From Antennarius striatus (lineage: Eukaryota > Chordata > Actinopteri > Lophiiformes > Antennariidae), in the NCBI RefSeq assembly GCF_040054535.1, contig NC_090796.1, forward strand, positions 7,638,501 to 7,702,500: DNA of 64,000 bases, read 5' to 3'. A program made the translations under genes and the position numbers. The notes beneath the pieces are model-generated. The model did not search any database and was not told where the DNA came from. It saw only the letters and a program-made list of their open reading frames with translations. Shown here one piece after another: positions 1-13,995 of this stretch. Within the stretch, counting starts at the first letter, position 1; every line of letters starts with the position of its first letter.

Positions 1-1856
1 TTACAGTTTGGATATACAGTACCTTCCTGAAGGGGGAAGTATGTCCAAACCTTTAACCAGGACCTCATAAATAAAGACAATAATGCTGATACCACCATGA
101 ATACACTTCACTTCAACAAGCCCATTTGATTTAATGAGTTTTAGTTTGAGTTTGTAACTGGCCACTAAAAAATTGTTTAACAACCATATGACAATGATTG
201 ACTCTATCACATGTCATTTTCTCCCCAAATTCCAAGCTTTCTGATGGGGTGGGCAGTCAGTTAAACAATGAACTGGTCAGTTTTGATTAGTTTGTGAAAG
301 ACATAACTAATTCTTTAAAATCACACTCTAAACTACCAAAAAAAAATAAGTAAGTAAAAATTCAGTCAGTCACAATACATGTAGAAGAAAAGAAGCATTT
401 AAATACACATTTTCATTCTTGTTAAATCATGTAGGCCCTCACACTGGCTTTACAATTACAAATCATGAATAAATTGTCTTTGCAAACTTAACCCTTCGTT
501 TTAAATGGCCTCATTAAAAGTCTGTTTAAATGCTGTAAATATATAACATAAGCTCCCTCTGATGTCAGTAAATAAACTGTCTGGCAGCGGATGATGCCAC
601 TCCCTCTGCCGTTTGAACCTCTGACAAGCTGCTAGACCATCTCAGACAGCCGGCTGGGCAGGATTCTCTAACAGACAACTTGCTCACCTCTCCTGTCATC
701 CACGCCAGCTTGTTGTTTTTCTGCCCACCTCCTCTGATACTGGGCACAACATTAATAGTGGAAAATATACTATATTTTTCTCCCCCACATGTTGAGTTGG
801 TAAGTCTGGAATGTGTGTTTGGGCAAGACTTTGCGAGGAGTGTGAAAAAACAACAGAGCTGTAAACACCATAGACCCAGACTGGTTTCTTTGTTCCAGAT
901 GTGGAGCAGGCCCTCTTTTTTGAGGCCGCTCCAGCTAAAGCACTTGACTGTAACCCAATCCACTGCCAACACTGTCCTACTGCATGTCTGTCAGATGGAC
1001 TCCTGATGCATCTTTATGAACGGGCTGCTGCGGGATTCTCCGTGAGAATAAACTTTTACGCGCGATTGCGCGTTTGGTGCTGAACGCGCATTTGATCCAA
1101 AAACCAGAATACGGAAAGACAATGGAGGGGAGGGGAAATCAAGAATATCATTTAGAAATATGAATCCGACTGTAGGAATAACGCCTTTTTTAAGCAGATG
1201 CCTTCCTGTGACACCAAGTTCAGGTTACAACAGAATACCTTATGTCTTTTATGAATAAAGGATTCCAGTCAGATGTGTTCCTCCTGCCAAGGCCCAAATA
1301 TTCAACAATCAATTTAAAGTTTAAGTCTAACAGTCAGCGGCAGTGCGGCTGATGTGCTGTCATCCGCTATATGGTAACGATTATTCCCATGATGAAATGG
1401 AAGCTGGAGCCAATAGAGCAGAAACATTTACCACGCATTAACGATCACGGTTATTATTATTTTTTCTTTTCTTTGCTAATTGATTTTTTTATTGATCTTT
1501 TTTTGTTGTTGTTGCCGGCCACATCCAATTCTTTTCTTCTGTTTAAAGTTACAAAAATGTCGGAAAATAATTCTCTTTATCACGTGGACTATTTTTGCTT
1601 TTAAATCTGCAAATTCTAATTGGCCACGCTTTAAAGATATTACACACACAGACCAGGTAACATGTGGATTATCAAAGGTCATCCAAGAAAAGTAGTCATA
1701 TTTAACTTTCAAAATAAATATTTAAAACTTGAAAAAAAAAAAGATTTTCCTAAAGGTTTTCCTACACATTGCTGAATGAATATGTAGGAAAAGTTTTTCA
1801 CTAGGTTACAGAATTCTGATTTTCCTTCATTTCAAATGATTGTAGAATTGTTATAA

Positions 1857-1858
<2 letters not shown>

Positions 1859-1908
<50 letters not shown>
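1859..1908. repeat. (GAT)n trinucleotide microsatellite
   Basis: About 50 bp of uninterrupted GAT repeats, seen directly in intergenic DNA upstream of dlx4b. Confidence 0.97.
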
Positions 1909-4848
1909 CTTCGTTTTCAGTTAATCTTTGATGAATAATCAATTTTCCCTTTTTAATCTGCCATATCTTAGTTTAAAAGAGTTTGATATAGAAAGAGAAG
2001 AAAATTTCAAATATTTTCAATGTTTTCACTCAACTTCTAAAATTCTTCAGTATTCTATTTTATAGCCTATACAATTCAGGCCTCATACATTTTAATAGAG
2101 AATGAAATTGAAGTTTGACACATTTCTGAAAATGGAAAAATATAATAATAATAATAAATAAAATCTCAACTAAAATTAGCATTAGAAATATAGAAATGTG
2201 GTGAAATTCCTATGATTCATCATTACAAATCATGTGAATTTAAATGCATGCATTTGTATTTGTTGTTTAATTATAAATTGTTGGATTAAAAGGACAAACA
2301 AATGCAATGAATAAAAGACAATATATAAAATTATCAAAAATAAAGGACTTGATAATGATTAAAGAAATTTTTCCTTTACAATCTGTTGAGCAAACGCATT
2401 TCTCTGAATGAGAGATTTCACATACATGAGTGATGTTGATCGTATAACATGGGTGAACTCCCTTGACTCTTAGAGTCTGCCAGAACCAGTAACTCACACA
2501 TGTCAACAACAACAAGGCTGCACTTGAGGAATGAGATGCCGACCGAGCAGATATTTCTTTGCCTGGCTGATGGCGCCTCAAGGAAAGATTAGTCTGTTCA
2601 TTCTAAGCATTGCTCAGGCTTTGCATTTGGATCCCCTGTCTTCCCTGAGGCAGAAAAAGTCACAGACAAAATATAAATCCCAACGTTTGCATTAGCTCTG
2701 CTGACGCCAAGGAACAGAAAAAACAGACACCTTGCATAGAGGTAACAGACACCGGTTTCAGGTCTGTAAAGATATAGAATTTCCATGTAAACGCAGCTAT
2801 TCATGAAGCTGCGCTGAATATTAAAACTAATAGTTCAAAAACATACAGCATTGAATATGTGGTTTGCATCTGGTGATAAATTAGAAAAAGATGATTTTTT
2901 TCCCCCAACATTTCCCTGTTTGTCATGGCTTGTCCACACTTTGATTCTGTGATGAATTTCCGGTGGGATCACTATATGAAACCACAGCTCAGCCTCAGAC
3001 CCATCACAGAGTGCTGCAGAAATTGGACATGTGGGCCTTTATTCGTGTCTATTATGTCGTGAGCTGAGCCCGCGATAATAAATCCTGGCATCTTGTCAGA
3101 GTCGTGGACTGTCAGTCGAAGTCAGGCCTCAGCTTGGGCCCCAGGAACAGAGGGTTACTTGTATGGTATGTGATCCTGGTGTATACACAAAGAATGCTGC
3201 CAGTCTACATGGCAAATTCACCTGATGTGTGTGTGCACCTATGTGTGAAAGACAGAAAGAGAGCACATCTAGAACATGCACCTTTGTCAGACACACCTCT
3301 AGCAAACTCATGCTCCAGGTGTAGACGCCAGTAAGTCTGGGCTACATTCAGGACTGCAACTGTTTTTAACATCACCCCATCTTTGCGTGTGTTAAGAACA
3401 GCCACAGCCAGGACTCATCCCAGCCTCATGACTGCAGGGCTCGGCTTTGTTCTTTGCCCGTAATACAGACATAATTACATGCCTTAAAGAGCCTCCTTGC
3501 ACTGCTTTCTCTCACCCTCACCTTTTCCTAACACCTCTTCTGCACAAACTGTGGATTTCCATGACTTTGACAGGACTCAGTCTTCTGTATGCAGCTGTTG
3601 AAGTGTCACCAAGAATGCTTCACATTTAGACATGACTTCAAAGTCTTGCATTTTGCATCTATCTTAATCCGGGTCTTCCTGCTCTCTTTCTCCTGCAGAA
3701 ACGTGTGACATTTGTACACCGTTATCACAAAGGTTGTTTCCCCACTCATAACATGGCCTTTTAAAGCACCACCTGCTCCTATTACAAATAAAGTCTAAAT
3801 GAGTGACAACTACAATTACCATATTGCTGCTATAACGTTGCAATGAATTCTTAATAGCTACTTTCTGTCATGGCACAATTTCCCAGTGAGGATTTACAGC
3901 TGTGAGGCCTCATGTGTGAAGTCAGCCTCTCGTCCAATTATGAAACTACTGTAAACCATGTTGGCTGTTTTTTTTTTTTTGGTTCTAATTGTTACTATGA
4001 AATTAAATTTTATGATAACAATTTGTGGCTGTCTTCCGGACTGCTGAGGCCTTTGGCGAATTGGGAAGCCATCCAGTCCCCAGCAGACCAGTAGTGCTGC
4101 TGGCTTGCAAGCCGGATATGGGACATGACCAAAATGACAGGGTTGGACAACAACTCAGCACAACTCCCAGCCCATCAAACACTGTTTACAATGTGACTTG
4201 AGCTTACATGGGATTCAGCTGAGGTGAAATTTGCATCAACCCATACTCTTACACATGGTGACTTTCTTACACTTCATTTAAAACAGCCTCAAGAAATCCA
4301 TTCATTTCTCCTGTTCTGTTTTCCACCACCTGTAGATCTACTCCACCTGAGAGAAGCTGAAATATACGGGCAGGACAGCTCTATTTGACCTGCGGTCACC
4401 ATTTTCTCCCCCACTGCCTCCGTTATCCCACATGCACCTTGTGAGTTATATTGACTCTACAACCCCAACCCCTTCCTCTTGTGGCAGCTTGATGTGTGCT
4501 TCATTTTACAACATGTAGTCAGAAATAATATGAGTGACGTGTGTGCTGAGTATTTCTGCTTAAAGTAGTAAAATAAGTAAAAATAAAACATCCTTTTGGA
4601 CACATAGTTGTTCTTCTGTCTCCTTCAGGTTCGCTGGAAATATTCATTCTGTATGAGAGCACTTATTCATCTATGTGTGTTTAGTATAGTACAGTACAGT
4701 ACAGAATAATATAATATATAGTCTCTTGAACCAGGAATAGAAAGTGTTCAAAAATCAGATTTTCTTTCCAAATCAAGTTTGAGTTACACAGAATGCTTAA
4801 CGCTGCATGAAAAAAGCCTCTCGTTTGTACAATTTAAAGCATATTTGA

Positions 4849-4974
<126 letters not shown>

Positions 4975-5480
4975 TGTTTTGTGTGTTTTGTGTGTTTATG
5001 TACGACGTATTAAAGCATCAAAATTCCAAATAGGTATTAAAACATTCCTGTTATCTGTTCGATTCATTTAATAGCCTGCAGGAATGACAACAAACGGATT
5101 ACTGAACAGTCAAATTATTAAAACCACGGTAACGTAAAAGGTGTTTTTTAGAGCATGAATAATCTTATTTTATTTGCGTTTTGGCTACAGATAAGATTAG
5201 GTTGTTGGTTAAATCTCCATTTAGACTGTATTTGAGACTCTAACTCTAACATTTACTAGGCTACATCTGTCAAGTTATTAAGTATTACTATGAATAATAA
5301 TCGACACGTCTTGCCTTCTATAAAACTTAACTAAATCGTCATAAAAGATTTAATATTCTTCAACAAAAACAAAAGTTAAAAAGTGTTTTAATCCATAAAT
5401 TATTAATTCTCCTAAGGAATATTGTGAATTCTGTAATAAACGGTTTGAGGCCATTCTAACGCCAACAGCAAATAATCCAA

Positions 5481-5898
5481 CAGGGATTATTTTGAGTGTG
5501 CGTGGAAGGAGATCCGCGCTCGCCGCATCCCGGCTCGTATGTAAATGAGGCCCACGGAGGAGCTCCGGTGACAGCCGGCTGCTGAGGACCAATCACAGAG
5601 CTCGGAGATGGAAAGCAGTTTGTTTGACGCTCTGCAGGCAGGAGGTGTTAGAGGAAAGAGTGTCAACTCCTCCAGTGATGGAAAGAAGGATCCATTTCGC
5701 GTTTATTCGAGGTTTGCCTCCTAAACGATTGTGAACATGTTGTAACTTTGATACTAATTCTTTGCGGGATTTTTTTTTCTTCTTCCTTTACGAGAAATGC
5801 ATTGGACTTAAGTGTGATTGATCTGTTTTCCTCGCTGCCCGACAGAACTCATGAGCCCCGCTTCAGAGCGACGGGTTTATGGAATCGCGCATTAGCTA
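5481..5898 (+). promoter_or_regulatory. dlx4b: Probable dlx4b promoter and 5' UTR
   Basis: Just upstream of the dlx4b ATG the base composition becomes more GC-rich (about 5505-5660). The segment carries a CCAAT box at 5589-5593 and an octamer-like ATGTAAAT near 5540. No clear TATA box is visible. The transcription start is probably between about 5620 and 5700, but nothing in the sequence fixes it. Confidence 0.4.
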
Positions 5899-8640
5899 AT
5901 GATGTCTATGGGTTTCATGCCTGACAGTCTGAATGCCTCAGATCCCTCCAAATCGGCCTTTCTAGAGTTCGGCCACGGACATCCGGTGCACCAGCAGCAT
6001 TCCTCCGGACTCGCTCACATTTACCCCGTTCATGCCTTGCACGGTGCTGGACATTCCCAGCACGAAAGTCCCTTTCCAGGCAGCGCGTCCTATGGCCGCT
6101 CCTTGGGCTACGCCTACCCCGGCGCAGTGAACACTCATCCCCCGTCTGCCTACACGTCCTACCAGCACAGCAATCACAGCAACAACAGCAGTCTGGCCCA
6201 CAGCAGATTAGAACAATCAGGTATGTGAGAAAAGAAAAAAAAAAAAAGTGGAGATGTTGTTTAATTAATAACAATACACGTCTAAGTTTCAACCATATTC
6301 AAGCGCAATTTCCCTTCACTGAAAGTGTAATGCACGGACATCATGGGGCGCATTCCGCACTAAAACGTCTGCCTTCTGTCAGGGATGTTCCCTCTGTACC
6401 GTTTATGTTCTCTAATGGGGGCAGATTGTGCCATTAGTTTTATTAACCATAATTTTCCATGCCTGAATCAACTCATGGCCCGTGTAGCCTTGGCCCATAT
6501 GTTAGGAACATGATCCGTTTATATTTTTTTATTTTTTTGTTGTCTAAGTTTTAATGCATAATAACAAAACGGTTCCAGAACAAAGCAGTCCTCTCATGTG
6601 TGTGGTTTCAATGGGTGTCGTCTCGTGTTTTAATGATTCATCCAGCGGCCTTTGTTATTTAAAAAAACCTGAAGATAATATCAATTAAAGCTGGTGTTGT
6701 CGATGACACATGAAACTCGACTGCACGAGTTATTTTAATGAACCTAATTAGCACGTTAAAGTTTGATCAAGCATTGTATTATTAAAAACGCATAAATTGC
6801 TTTCAGGCCCTCCAGCGCGGGGCCTGCACACTATTTTTCTATTTATTAACGGATCTGTTAAACTGCATCATTTATCAGGTCTTGTGTGACAGTTTGAAAT
6901 GAATAAATTCTGCTCTAACACATGGTTAGAGCAGTGCTCTAACACATGGTTAGAGCAGAACCGCTTTTTGTGTTGACCTTCAATTAAAAAAAAACCCAAA
7001 ACAAAACACTGTCAATTTATTAATTCTTGTTGTTTGGTCGATCTGCAAGGTCGTGAGAAGTCAATGGTGATTGAGAACAGGGATCCGCGTGTGAATGGCA
7101 AAGGGAAGAAAATCAGGAAGCCTCGGACCATCTACTCCAGCCTGCAGCTCCAGGCTCTGCACCAGCGCTTCCAGCAGACCCAGTACCTGGCCTTACCCGA
7201 GCGCGCCGACCTGGCGGCCAAACTGGGACTCACCCAGACTCAGGTGGGTCCCCAACTGTCCCAGCAGGTCTGAATAGAACAGAGGAAGCGTGCGGTGCAA
7301 GGTCTAAAAGACACATGCGTTATAAGTAATGAAACTGGATAGTGCACAATAGCTGTGAAACTATTCTGCAAAAAATGGCAATTTGATATCATCCATGTCA
7401 TGGCATTTCAATTATAACTACATACATATTTTTTTTAAATTTCATTTAATCGATCTCAAAGCAGGTTGAATGTAAATCTGACTGAGAGAACAACAGGAAA
7501 CTCTCTTATCTTTGCGTTATTAAAGATCTCGGCGATTCTGATGATCGTGTAACAGGACGAATTTGTAACTCGATCCTTTAATGAACAGTTTATTTACAGT
7601 ATTTGGTCGTTTCGTGTTAGTATTTCCTGTGATTACTCGAAAGACTCGACAAATGAAGCATGACTGCGTCCGCAGTCGTCAGTCCGATGGATCATCTCCT
7701 CGAGGTTTATTTTGGAATGCATGTTTTGTCAGAGGAATGGGCCTTTTTGGGGGGGGGGGGTATTTTCATGTGTGTGTGTCCAGATATTTCAGAGACAAAC
7801 AGGTGCATGTGCTGTTTCTTAAATCAGCTGAGAATGAAGTTTAAGATAAAAACAGAGACACCAATAGATCGTATCTGTCATCGTGCAAGGCATTATTACC
7901 TTAATCCCCGACACGCACCTCGTGTTTATAGAAGGATTCGTTCGGCTTTATGGTGTATTGTATGAATATTCATGCAAAATGTTCCCGTCTGAAAATATCC
8001 AATATTATCTGAACTTGCCAGGAATCAGTGAATCCCAAAGGAACGCGCTTTATTTCAATTTTTCTGATTTTGTCTTTGAATTGTTGCTGTCACGCTCATG
8101 CATATTTGGATTAACAATCAGAGACTTCAGTTAATTTATCACTCGTGAGAGGCCGAATGGCAACACGCCATTCAGACTTGGATTTTCAATCCCAACAAAG
8201 AAAAGAACAGAGTTATGACTTTTCTCATTTATTGCTCCCAAATGTTTAACCTCGGGCAAACTCTGAAAAGCATTTGATTGGGGGTATATGACACGCATAA
8301 TGTGGCATAAAACGCCCTTCATAATGTTATTCGTTGCACTTTTGCGTTTAACGCAGTGGCATTTATTTACATTTTCCCTTTTTAGGTAAAAATATGGTTC
8401 CAGAACAAGCGTTCCAAGTATAAAAAGATCATGAAACATGGCAGCAGTTCAGAAGGAGAACATCTCCACAGCACCAGCTCCATCTCCCCTTGCTCGCCCG
8501 GGTTGCAGCAGCTTTGGGAGGTCTCCATGGCGACCAAAGGAGGCCAAATGCCCCCAAACAGTTACATGAACAGTTTTGGACATTGGTATCCAAACCACCA
8601 TCCTCATCAGGACGCAATGCCCAGGCCTCAGATGATGTGA
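5899..8640 (+). CDS. dlx4b: Distal-less homeobox transcription factor Dlx4 (dlx4b)
   Basis: Coding exons are 5899-6220, 7050-7243 and 8386-8640, joined by GT-AG introns with matching phases; they encode 256 residues, close to the usual Dlx4 length. The N-terminus ([20 protein letters not shown], then a His/Tyr/Ser-rich segment) is the Dlx4-type transactivation region. The homeodomain is at about residues 129-188, split by the second intron just before helix 3 ([14 protein letters not shown]), the standard Dlx intron position. The Lys-Arg and Tyr in QNKRSKYKK fit Dlx4 and differ from QNRRSKFKK in dlx3b nearby. In other vertebrates Dlx proteins are nuclear, bind TAATT-type sites and act in placode, fin and branchial-arch ectoderm. 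The first of two adjacent ATGs was chosen; choosing the second would remove only one residue. The gene converges on dlx3b. The b-copy assignment rests on its pairing with dlx3 and linkage to itga3. Confidence 0.95.
6908..6960. repeat. Tandemly duplicated hairpin in dlx4b intron 1
   Basis: A 24-bp unit (6911-6934) is repeated exactly at 6935-6958. Each unit is a perfect inverted repeat: arm TGCTCTAAC, 5-base spacer ACATG, arm GTTAGAGCA. The outermost arms extend to 12 bp (6908-6919 with 6949-6960). It could fold as two small hairpins or one larger cruciform. No function is evident. Confidence 0.95.
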
Positions 8641-8924
8641 GTGGATTGCATTTGGCGTCATGCATGCCTCTATGTGAAGCGCACTTCAGAGAACACTGAA
8701 TTTGGTCTCAATGCGTCTTGTCAGAACTGATTTGTGTTTAAATGTGTGTTAATGAGACTTTCATATATTTTTGTGTGCGTTTTTAATTCAGCTGTCACTG
8801 CAAAGTAACGACTCAAGCATAAAGCATGTTTTTAGATCCTTCATATTGTCTGTGCGACCTTTGGAGCGCGTCTGCACCTCACTGACATGTGGACCTGTTA
8901 TATGCAGTTTAACAAGAGACTCTG

Positions 8925-8930
8925 GATAAA
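8925..8930 (+). terminator. dlx4b: Possible dlx4b poly(A) signal (GATAAA variant)
   Basis: No AATAAA occurs in the first 300 bases after the dlx4b stop. GATAAA here is followed at about 8951-8973 by a T/GT-rich stretch resembling a downstream element, which would give a 3' UTR of about 300 nt. A CATAAA variant lies about 110 bases upstream (near 8819). Low confidence. Confidence 0.3.
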
Positions 8931-8974
8931 GGCATTTTTAAAGAACATTTTGTGTGCGTGGGTCTGTTTTTATT

Positions 8975-11900
8975 AGAAAACGAGTTTCATCTGTATGGTA
9001 GAACACACACAATGGGGACTGAACAAAAACTCAGCTGCAGTTTGATTATTTGACATTTGAAATATTATGAACTGACAAATTTCTTCAGGTTTCTGCTTTA
9101 TCTGTTAAAAATCAGTGTTGTTGTTAAATATTTTTGAAGACGAATATGTGATTTATTTTTTTGTTGCACTGTGAAAAGGCCACATAGAGATCAATGACAG
9201 CTGATCCACGTGAACGTGTCCCATTCAGAGTACAAAACAGATCCCTCAACTACACCTTACAAATTAATTTAACATGTTCTAAAAATATTAGAATTGTACT
9301 TTTGAATCTAATGGCCAAAAACACTCATATGTTTCAGGAAAAAAAGAAAAAAAATTCTCAGCATGGTCCACCAACCAAAGGCATGCCCGCATTTACGCAC
9401 GGCGGTCAAGTTCATTGTTAACTTTTACGCATGATGAACGAGTATATACCACGTACCACGTACGTTCAATTAATTCTTTGAATTTCAAAGGAAAATGTTT
9501 CAAATTTAACCAAATAAGAAATACTAATGATAACTACAATTATCTATAGGAAATTTTGACTTGAAAAAACAATAACAGCATTTAAAGAAGCGTGACGCAA
9601 TATTTCTCTTTCTCTTCCGACACATACTTTAAGGAGAAAAAAATGTGCAAACAATATTTTAAGACTATTTTCCGTCTTGAGCCTTCATGGTTGACACTAG
9701 ACGATGACAAATGACCGCGTATTTCCTGCAGCAAACTCCGACTGATTTATAGTTGTTTGCGGTGATAAGCACATTTTGGCGCTTAGCTGTTTAAACAACA
9801 GAAAAAGTCGTGGCCGAAGCTTGGATAATACTCTTAATTAAATTATTTACTGGTGTCTGATTAACGTCCACTGGCTCCTTTTCCCTTCTTTTCACTCGTC
9901 ACTCGGCAGACATGGTTGTCTGGCAAACATTAGGATACAATTTGTCAGAATGTCACACAAACGACATGCAGTATTTAATGGATGCAAGCTCTGGTAACAT
10001 TTCCACTTAGAAATAGACATTTTTAATGAAATACAATATATTTCTTTAACGGGTGGATGTCTTTCAATCTTCACTGCCTTTAGCAGTGTTCACAGCACAA
10101 ATGCACAATAAGCGACTTAAACAGAAAGCAAATTTATTAGTTGCTTGACGGATCAAGATTTTTTTTTCTGTCTTTGAATATTTGAGCTACTCCTTCCTCA
10201 AAGATAAGGAAGTTACGCAAAAGCCGCAGTGGTTACTCCATTCACAGCATATCACAGTCACGTCAAACTACATTCAAACTGCATTGGCTACTGCAAGATC
10301 AAAACCCACAGTCATACAAACTACATTCAGTCCCGTCTTACCTCACTCAGCGACGTTTCGCCGTGTTAGGAGGCTCTAAAGCCTGCAGTGGTGTTGCTCT
10401 GGAGAACAGACACACTTCAGAGTCCTGGGTTTTCATTCCTCCAAGCTGATTTTCTCACATGGAGACAGGCTTTGTATTGCTTTAACATTTCCCTTTTTAA
10501 ATATACATATAAATTATATATGCACCCTTGTGCCCGTTTCTTCATTCCTAATGATTATGCGCTTAGTTAAAAATGCAAACCCTGCAAGAGGATGCAAGAA
10601 TTGCTCAACCAAGTGACGGGGCATCAGGGAAAATTATAGGCAATTTTACATCTCCAGATTAGAATAATGGCTCGGGGTGTTGGACAGACAGAGTAAGATC
10701 TTTTAAATAGTGGCTAATTATCATGAAAGCAGATTGAAGGGAAAGTGAAAAGGCTTTCAGTGTAATAGACAAGCAGAGCGGAGTGGACGGAAGGCTGGGA
10801 GAAGGGTTGAAGGGTAATGATAAAGGCAAGTCTGACTTGATCAATGCCAAGGTTCGTTGCAGTTATCAGAAATGAGGTGTCTGATGGGTTTTAATTGCAG
10901 GATAGCAATAAGAAGGAGAATAACTTGTTATTAAATCCCACTTGGTTTGAATGAGCAAGTGGCAAAGCAGGTCTCTGGGGTGATTATTGTTATTAACTTG
11001 AGTGAGCTGACATCTTGGATAATTGTGAGCTGCTTCTCTCTCTTAAAGAGAATGAATGCATGATTTGGTTTCATTTGAAGGAAGGCTTGACTTCGTTTTG
11101 AGAATGATGCATGTACACACGTGCGTACACACACACATACACATACACACACACACTTGCTGAATTAAAAGGTGGAATGAACTCATATTAGAAAAAACCA
11201 GATTTAAGAAGGTTTGGGGGTTTTTTTTGCTTTGTTTTGGGGTTCTTTAGTAATAGATTTCATTGTCTTTTTCTTTGTTGACGGTCACACCTCCATGCAG
11301 ATTTGTTAAGTTTATAGGTCAAAACCAACTTCTCCTGCAGCAACAAACCCTAAAAAAGGTTCCAGGATGTGATGATATACATGCGTTGGAGCTCCACAGG
11401 CCGGTCCGGCCCTTGCCTGAGGTCACCCAGGGTTCACAAGTCCACAGCTGTCAAGGATGCCGTTTCTCCCTTCAGGTCAACCCAGTTTACAGCAAAATGG
11501 AGAGAGTGAGTGATCCCTAATGCAGCTGAAGCTGGACTCGGACCCAGGCAGAGCATTGGACAGCTGCTGGGTCTTTGCATGGGCGCAGTTCTCGACCTTC
11601 TTTTCAACTCATACCCTTGCACCCCAGAGACAAGTTCACTGTTGATTGTTGTGGGGGGGTGTGGTGTTAGAGGCTTGGACACCAGCTCTATCTTGGGTGC
11701 TGTGATGTTGTGCCATGCAGGATCACATTCAAGTTCAACAGTTCACCTCCATGGCTACTTAAAGCTTGTTGATGTTTCAAGACATATATGGGCACATCTG
11801 ACAGCCCACACACACAAGAGTTGCCTGTAGCAAACATACGTTTGTCTTCGGCATGAATGTTTCCCCTGACAACCACAACGGAGGGCCACACATGCTGAGG

Positions 11901-13990
11901 GAGCCTCCGAGGAGCTGACATGCTCTTTTGATGAGATTTCATTGATATTAAAAGACAGTTGTAATCGCGTCGCTTTAGTCAAATCAGCGCAGGGCACTGA
12001 AATGATGAGTGATGCTATAGACAACTGGTGTTGAGTTCAAAGAAATAAACTTCAAGGGAATACAATAGAGGCCTGCATTCTAAACTTAACACATTTAGTG
12101 TTATGTGGAAAAATGTGAGTAAAATAGCTTTTCAGAATAAATTCAATGTCACAGGTGTCAAAGAAACTATTGAAACAACAACAAAAGAAAAGAAAATGTA
12201 ACAGCACAAAGGTGTTTAAATATAACTACGTTAAGTAATAAATTCACTTTTCAGTTCATGAACAAGATGTTTTTTAATAGTGTAAACATAATATAATTAT
12301 AGACGTGATAATGTATTAATTAAGAGATATTAGAGCTAATACTGTACGACAAAAAATCGAACTGGGTTTATTTTAAAATAAATCATATGCTGTATTTAGA
12401 AAACATTAACTATTAAAGCCCTTCACATCCCTCAAACATGTCTATCAGGCATGCATGAAATCATATATTAAAAATAGTAAAATGTAAAAATATTGACCCG
12501 AAGAAATTCTTAAGAAACACACATTTTAAAAAATATTTTATTTCCATGTTTTAAATATCGACAACCAAAAGCTTTTGGGCCAATTAATATAGTTAATGCA
12601 TTTAATAGATTGGATGCAAGTCAGTTGGAAGATGAGTAAAAATATCCATTTACGTCAAATGAAATGTAGGTCACACTTGACACATGCCTTAAGACCAACA
12701 TTTTTATTGACCCAATGGCGCAGTAAAGTTTTATACAGTAACACCTTCAGTCCTTAGCGCATACCATTCTGGTTACTAACAGCACTAGAAAACCCTATAA
12801 AACTCTACGAGAGGGACCACGAGTGCATTTTCTCTCAGTGCGTAATAACGCACTGGTGGTCCATGTGGACGAGATCGCCATTCCCAGTCTGTATCAAGTA
12901 ATTCTGCATCATATACGGTTTATATGACCCATGAGGGTGGCGTCCACTGCAGTGGTAGTTGTGAAAACGAAGACAAGTTGTTTTTTCTATCACGGTCTGA
13001 TTGTCGCTGTCACAACAGTCATTATCACAGTTGTCATGTTTATTGCATTTCAGTTAATGCAAATTCAAGACGGCGTTTCCAGGTTACACATGAGTCACAG
13101 TCGAGTTAATCTGTCTGTTTATTATCTGCAATTTAAAAAAAAAAAGTGTTTTACATCATATATGGTGGAACATGAAATATTGGGTAAACAATTACGAGAT
13201 CAAATGTAAAAAAAAATAATAGGAGGAACGTTGAATAAAATTAAATAAAATATAAATAAATTAAGAAATACATTTTTAAAAAGAATATTTTCTTATATTT
13301 ATATTATATTATGTTTTTCCTGTTTACCCTTGATGTCCCCTTCGAGACTCGACTGTTACACACTGCATGGATGTAGTCAACCTCCCCTCTGGGTGTGCTT
13401 GTGTTTGTGCTTGAGTTTGAGCGTACGTTTGAGAGTGCGCGCTGAACTGTCTCTCGTTATCAGGCATCTGAATGGTAATAAATCCGAGAGACTCCAGCGC
13501 GTCTGCTTGTTTGCCGCCGCTTTCTGCTGCGCTTTGCACGCGGTTGATGGAACCAAACCAAAAGACGTTAGTTCACCAAGCTCTACCAGTAACAACGTGT
13601 GTGTGTGTGGGTGTGGGTGTTGTCAGGGATTCAAATAATCATTTGATATTTAAATAATAACCTTAACAAAACAACGTATTACAAGATAAAACTGGCCAAG
13701 TTGCGCTGTTGTTCCGTTTAACTTCCAAGTTTCCAGGTTTTTTGGACAACATTTCAAAAACAGGACTGGAATAAACAATGAAAAGGTATAATTATAGTAG
13801 TTAATATCGCAGTAGTATTTATTCAAGCAGATGAGTCATTAATTTGAATAAGTAATTATAAAGCTGTAAACATAAAAGCTGTCTGTAGTGAAAGTTCAAT
13901 TTATCCAAATTCACTGTTTCACGCATTTCAAAGAGGCGGCTGAACAGAGGTCTGTTTAAAAGTATATGATGGACACACAATATGCAAGTA
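8975..13990. other. dlx4b-dlx3b intergenic region
   Basis: About 5 kb lie between the two convergent dlx genes, with no coding sequence that I can support. In mammals and zebrafish the equivalent interval holds the Dlx3/Dlx4 intergenic enhancers (I37-1 and I37-2). The most enhancer-like part here is about 10659-11110 (separate entry). A short CA tract lies near 11117-11156. The AT-rich stretch 12060-12700 shows nothing distinctive. Confidence 0.6.
10659..11110. promoter_or_regulatory. Candidate intergenic Dlx enhancer with clustered TAATT sites
   Basis: This stretch is free of simple repeats and has three TAATT cores matching the Dlx/homeodomain consensus: CTAATTAT near 10714, TTAATTGC near 10891 and ATAATTGT near 11020. 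Further ATTA cores lie at about 10929 and 10983-10994. Intergenic enhancers of Dlx bigene clusters are bound by Dlx proteins at such sites. The assignment is inference from position and motif content; I could not align it to a known enhancer. Confidence 0.35.
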
Positions 13991-13995
13991 ACACC

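Noticed and set aside
565-972. 135-codon minus-strand open frame in the left flank
   Set aside because: No recognisable domain, composition like surrounding non-coding DNA, and overlapping plus-strand frames of similar length. A protein search could reopen it.
5915-6292. Minus-strand open frame of 125 codons antisense to dlx4b exon 1
   Set aside because: It is a shadow of the GC-rich coding exon on the other strand, with no family resemblance and no splice context.
11263-11830. Less AT-rich stretch with several 80-100 codon frames in the dlx intergenic region
   Set aside because: Considered as a retrocopy or degenerate transposon, but no frame shows a recognisable domain and there are no terminal repeats or poly(A) tail.
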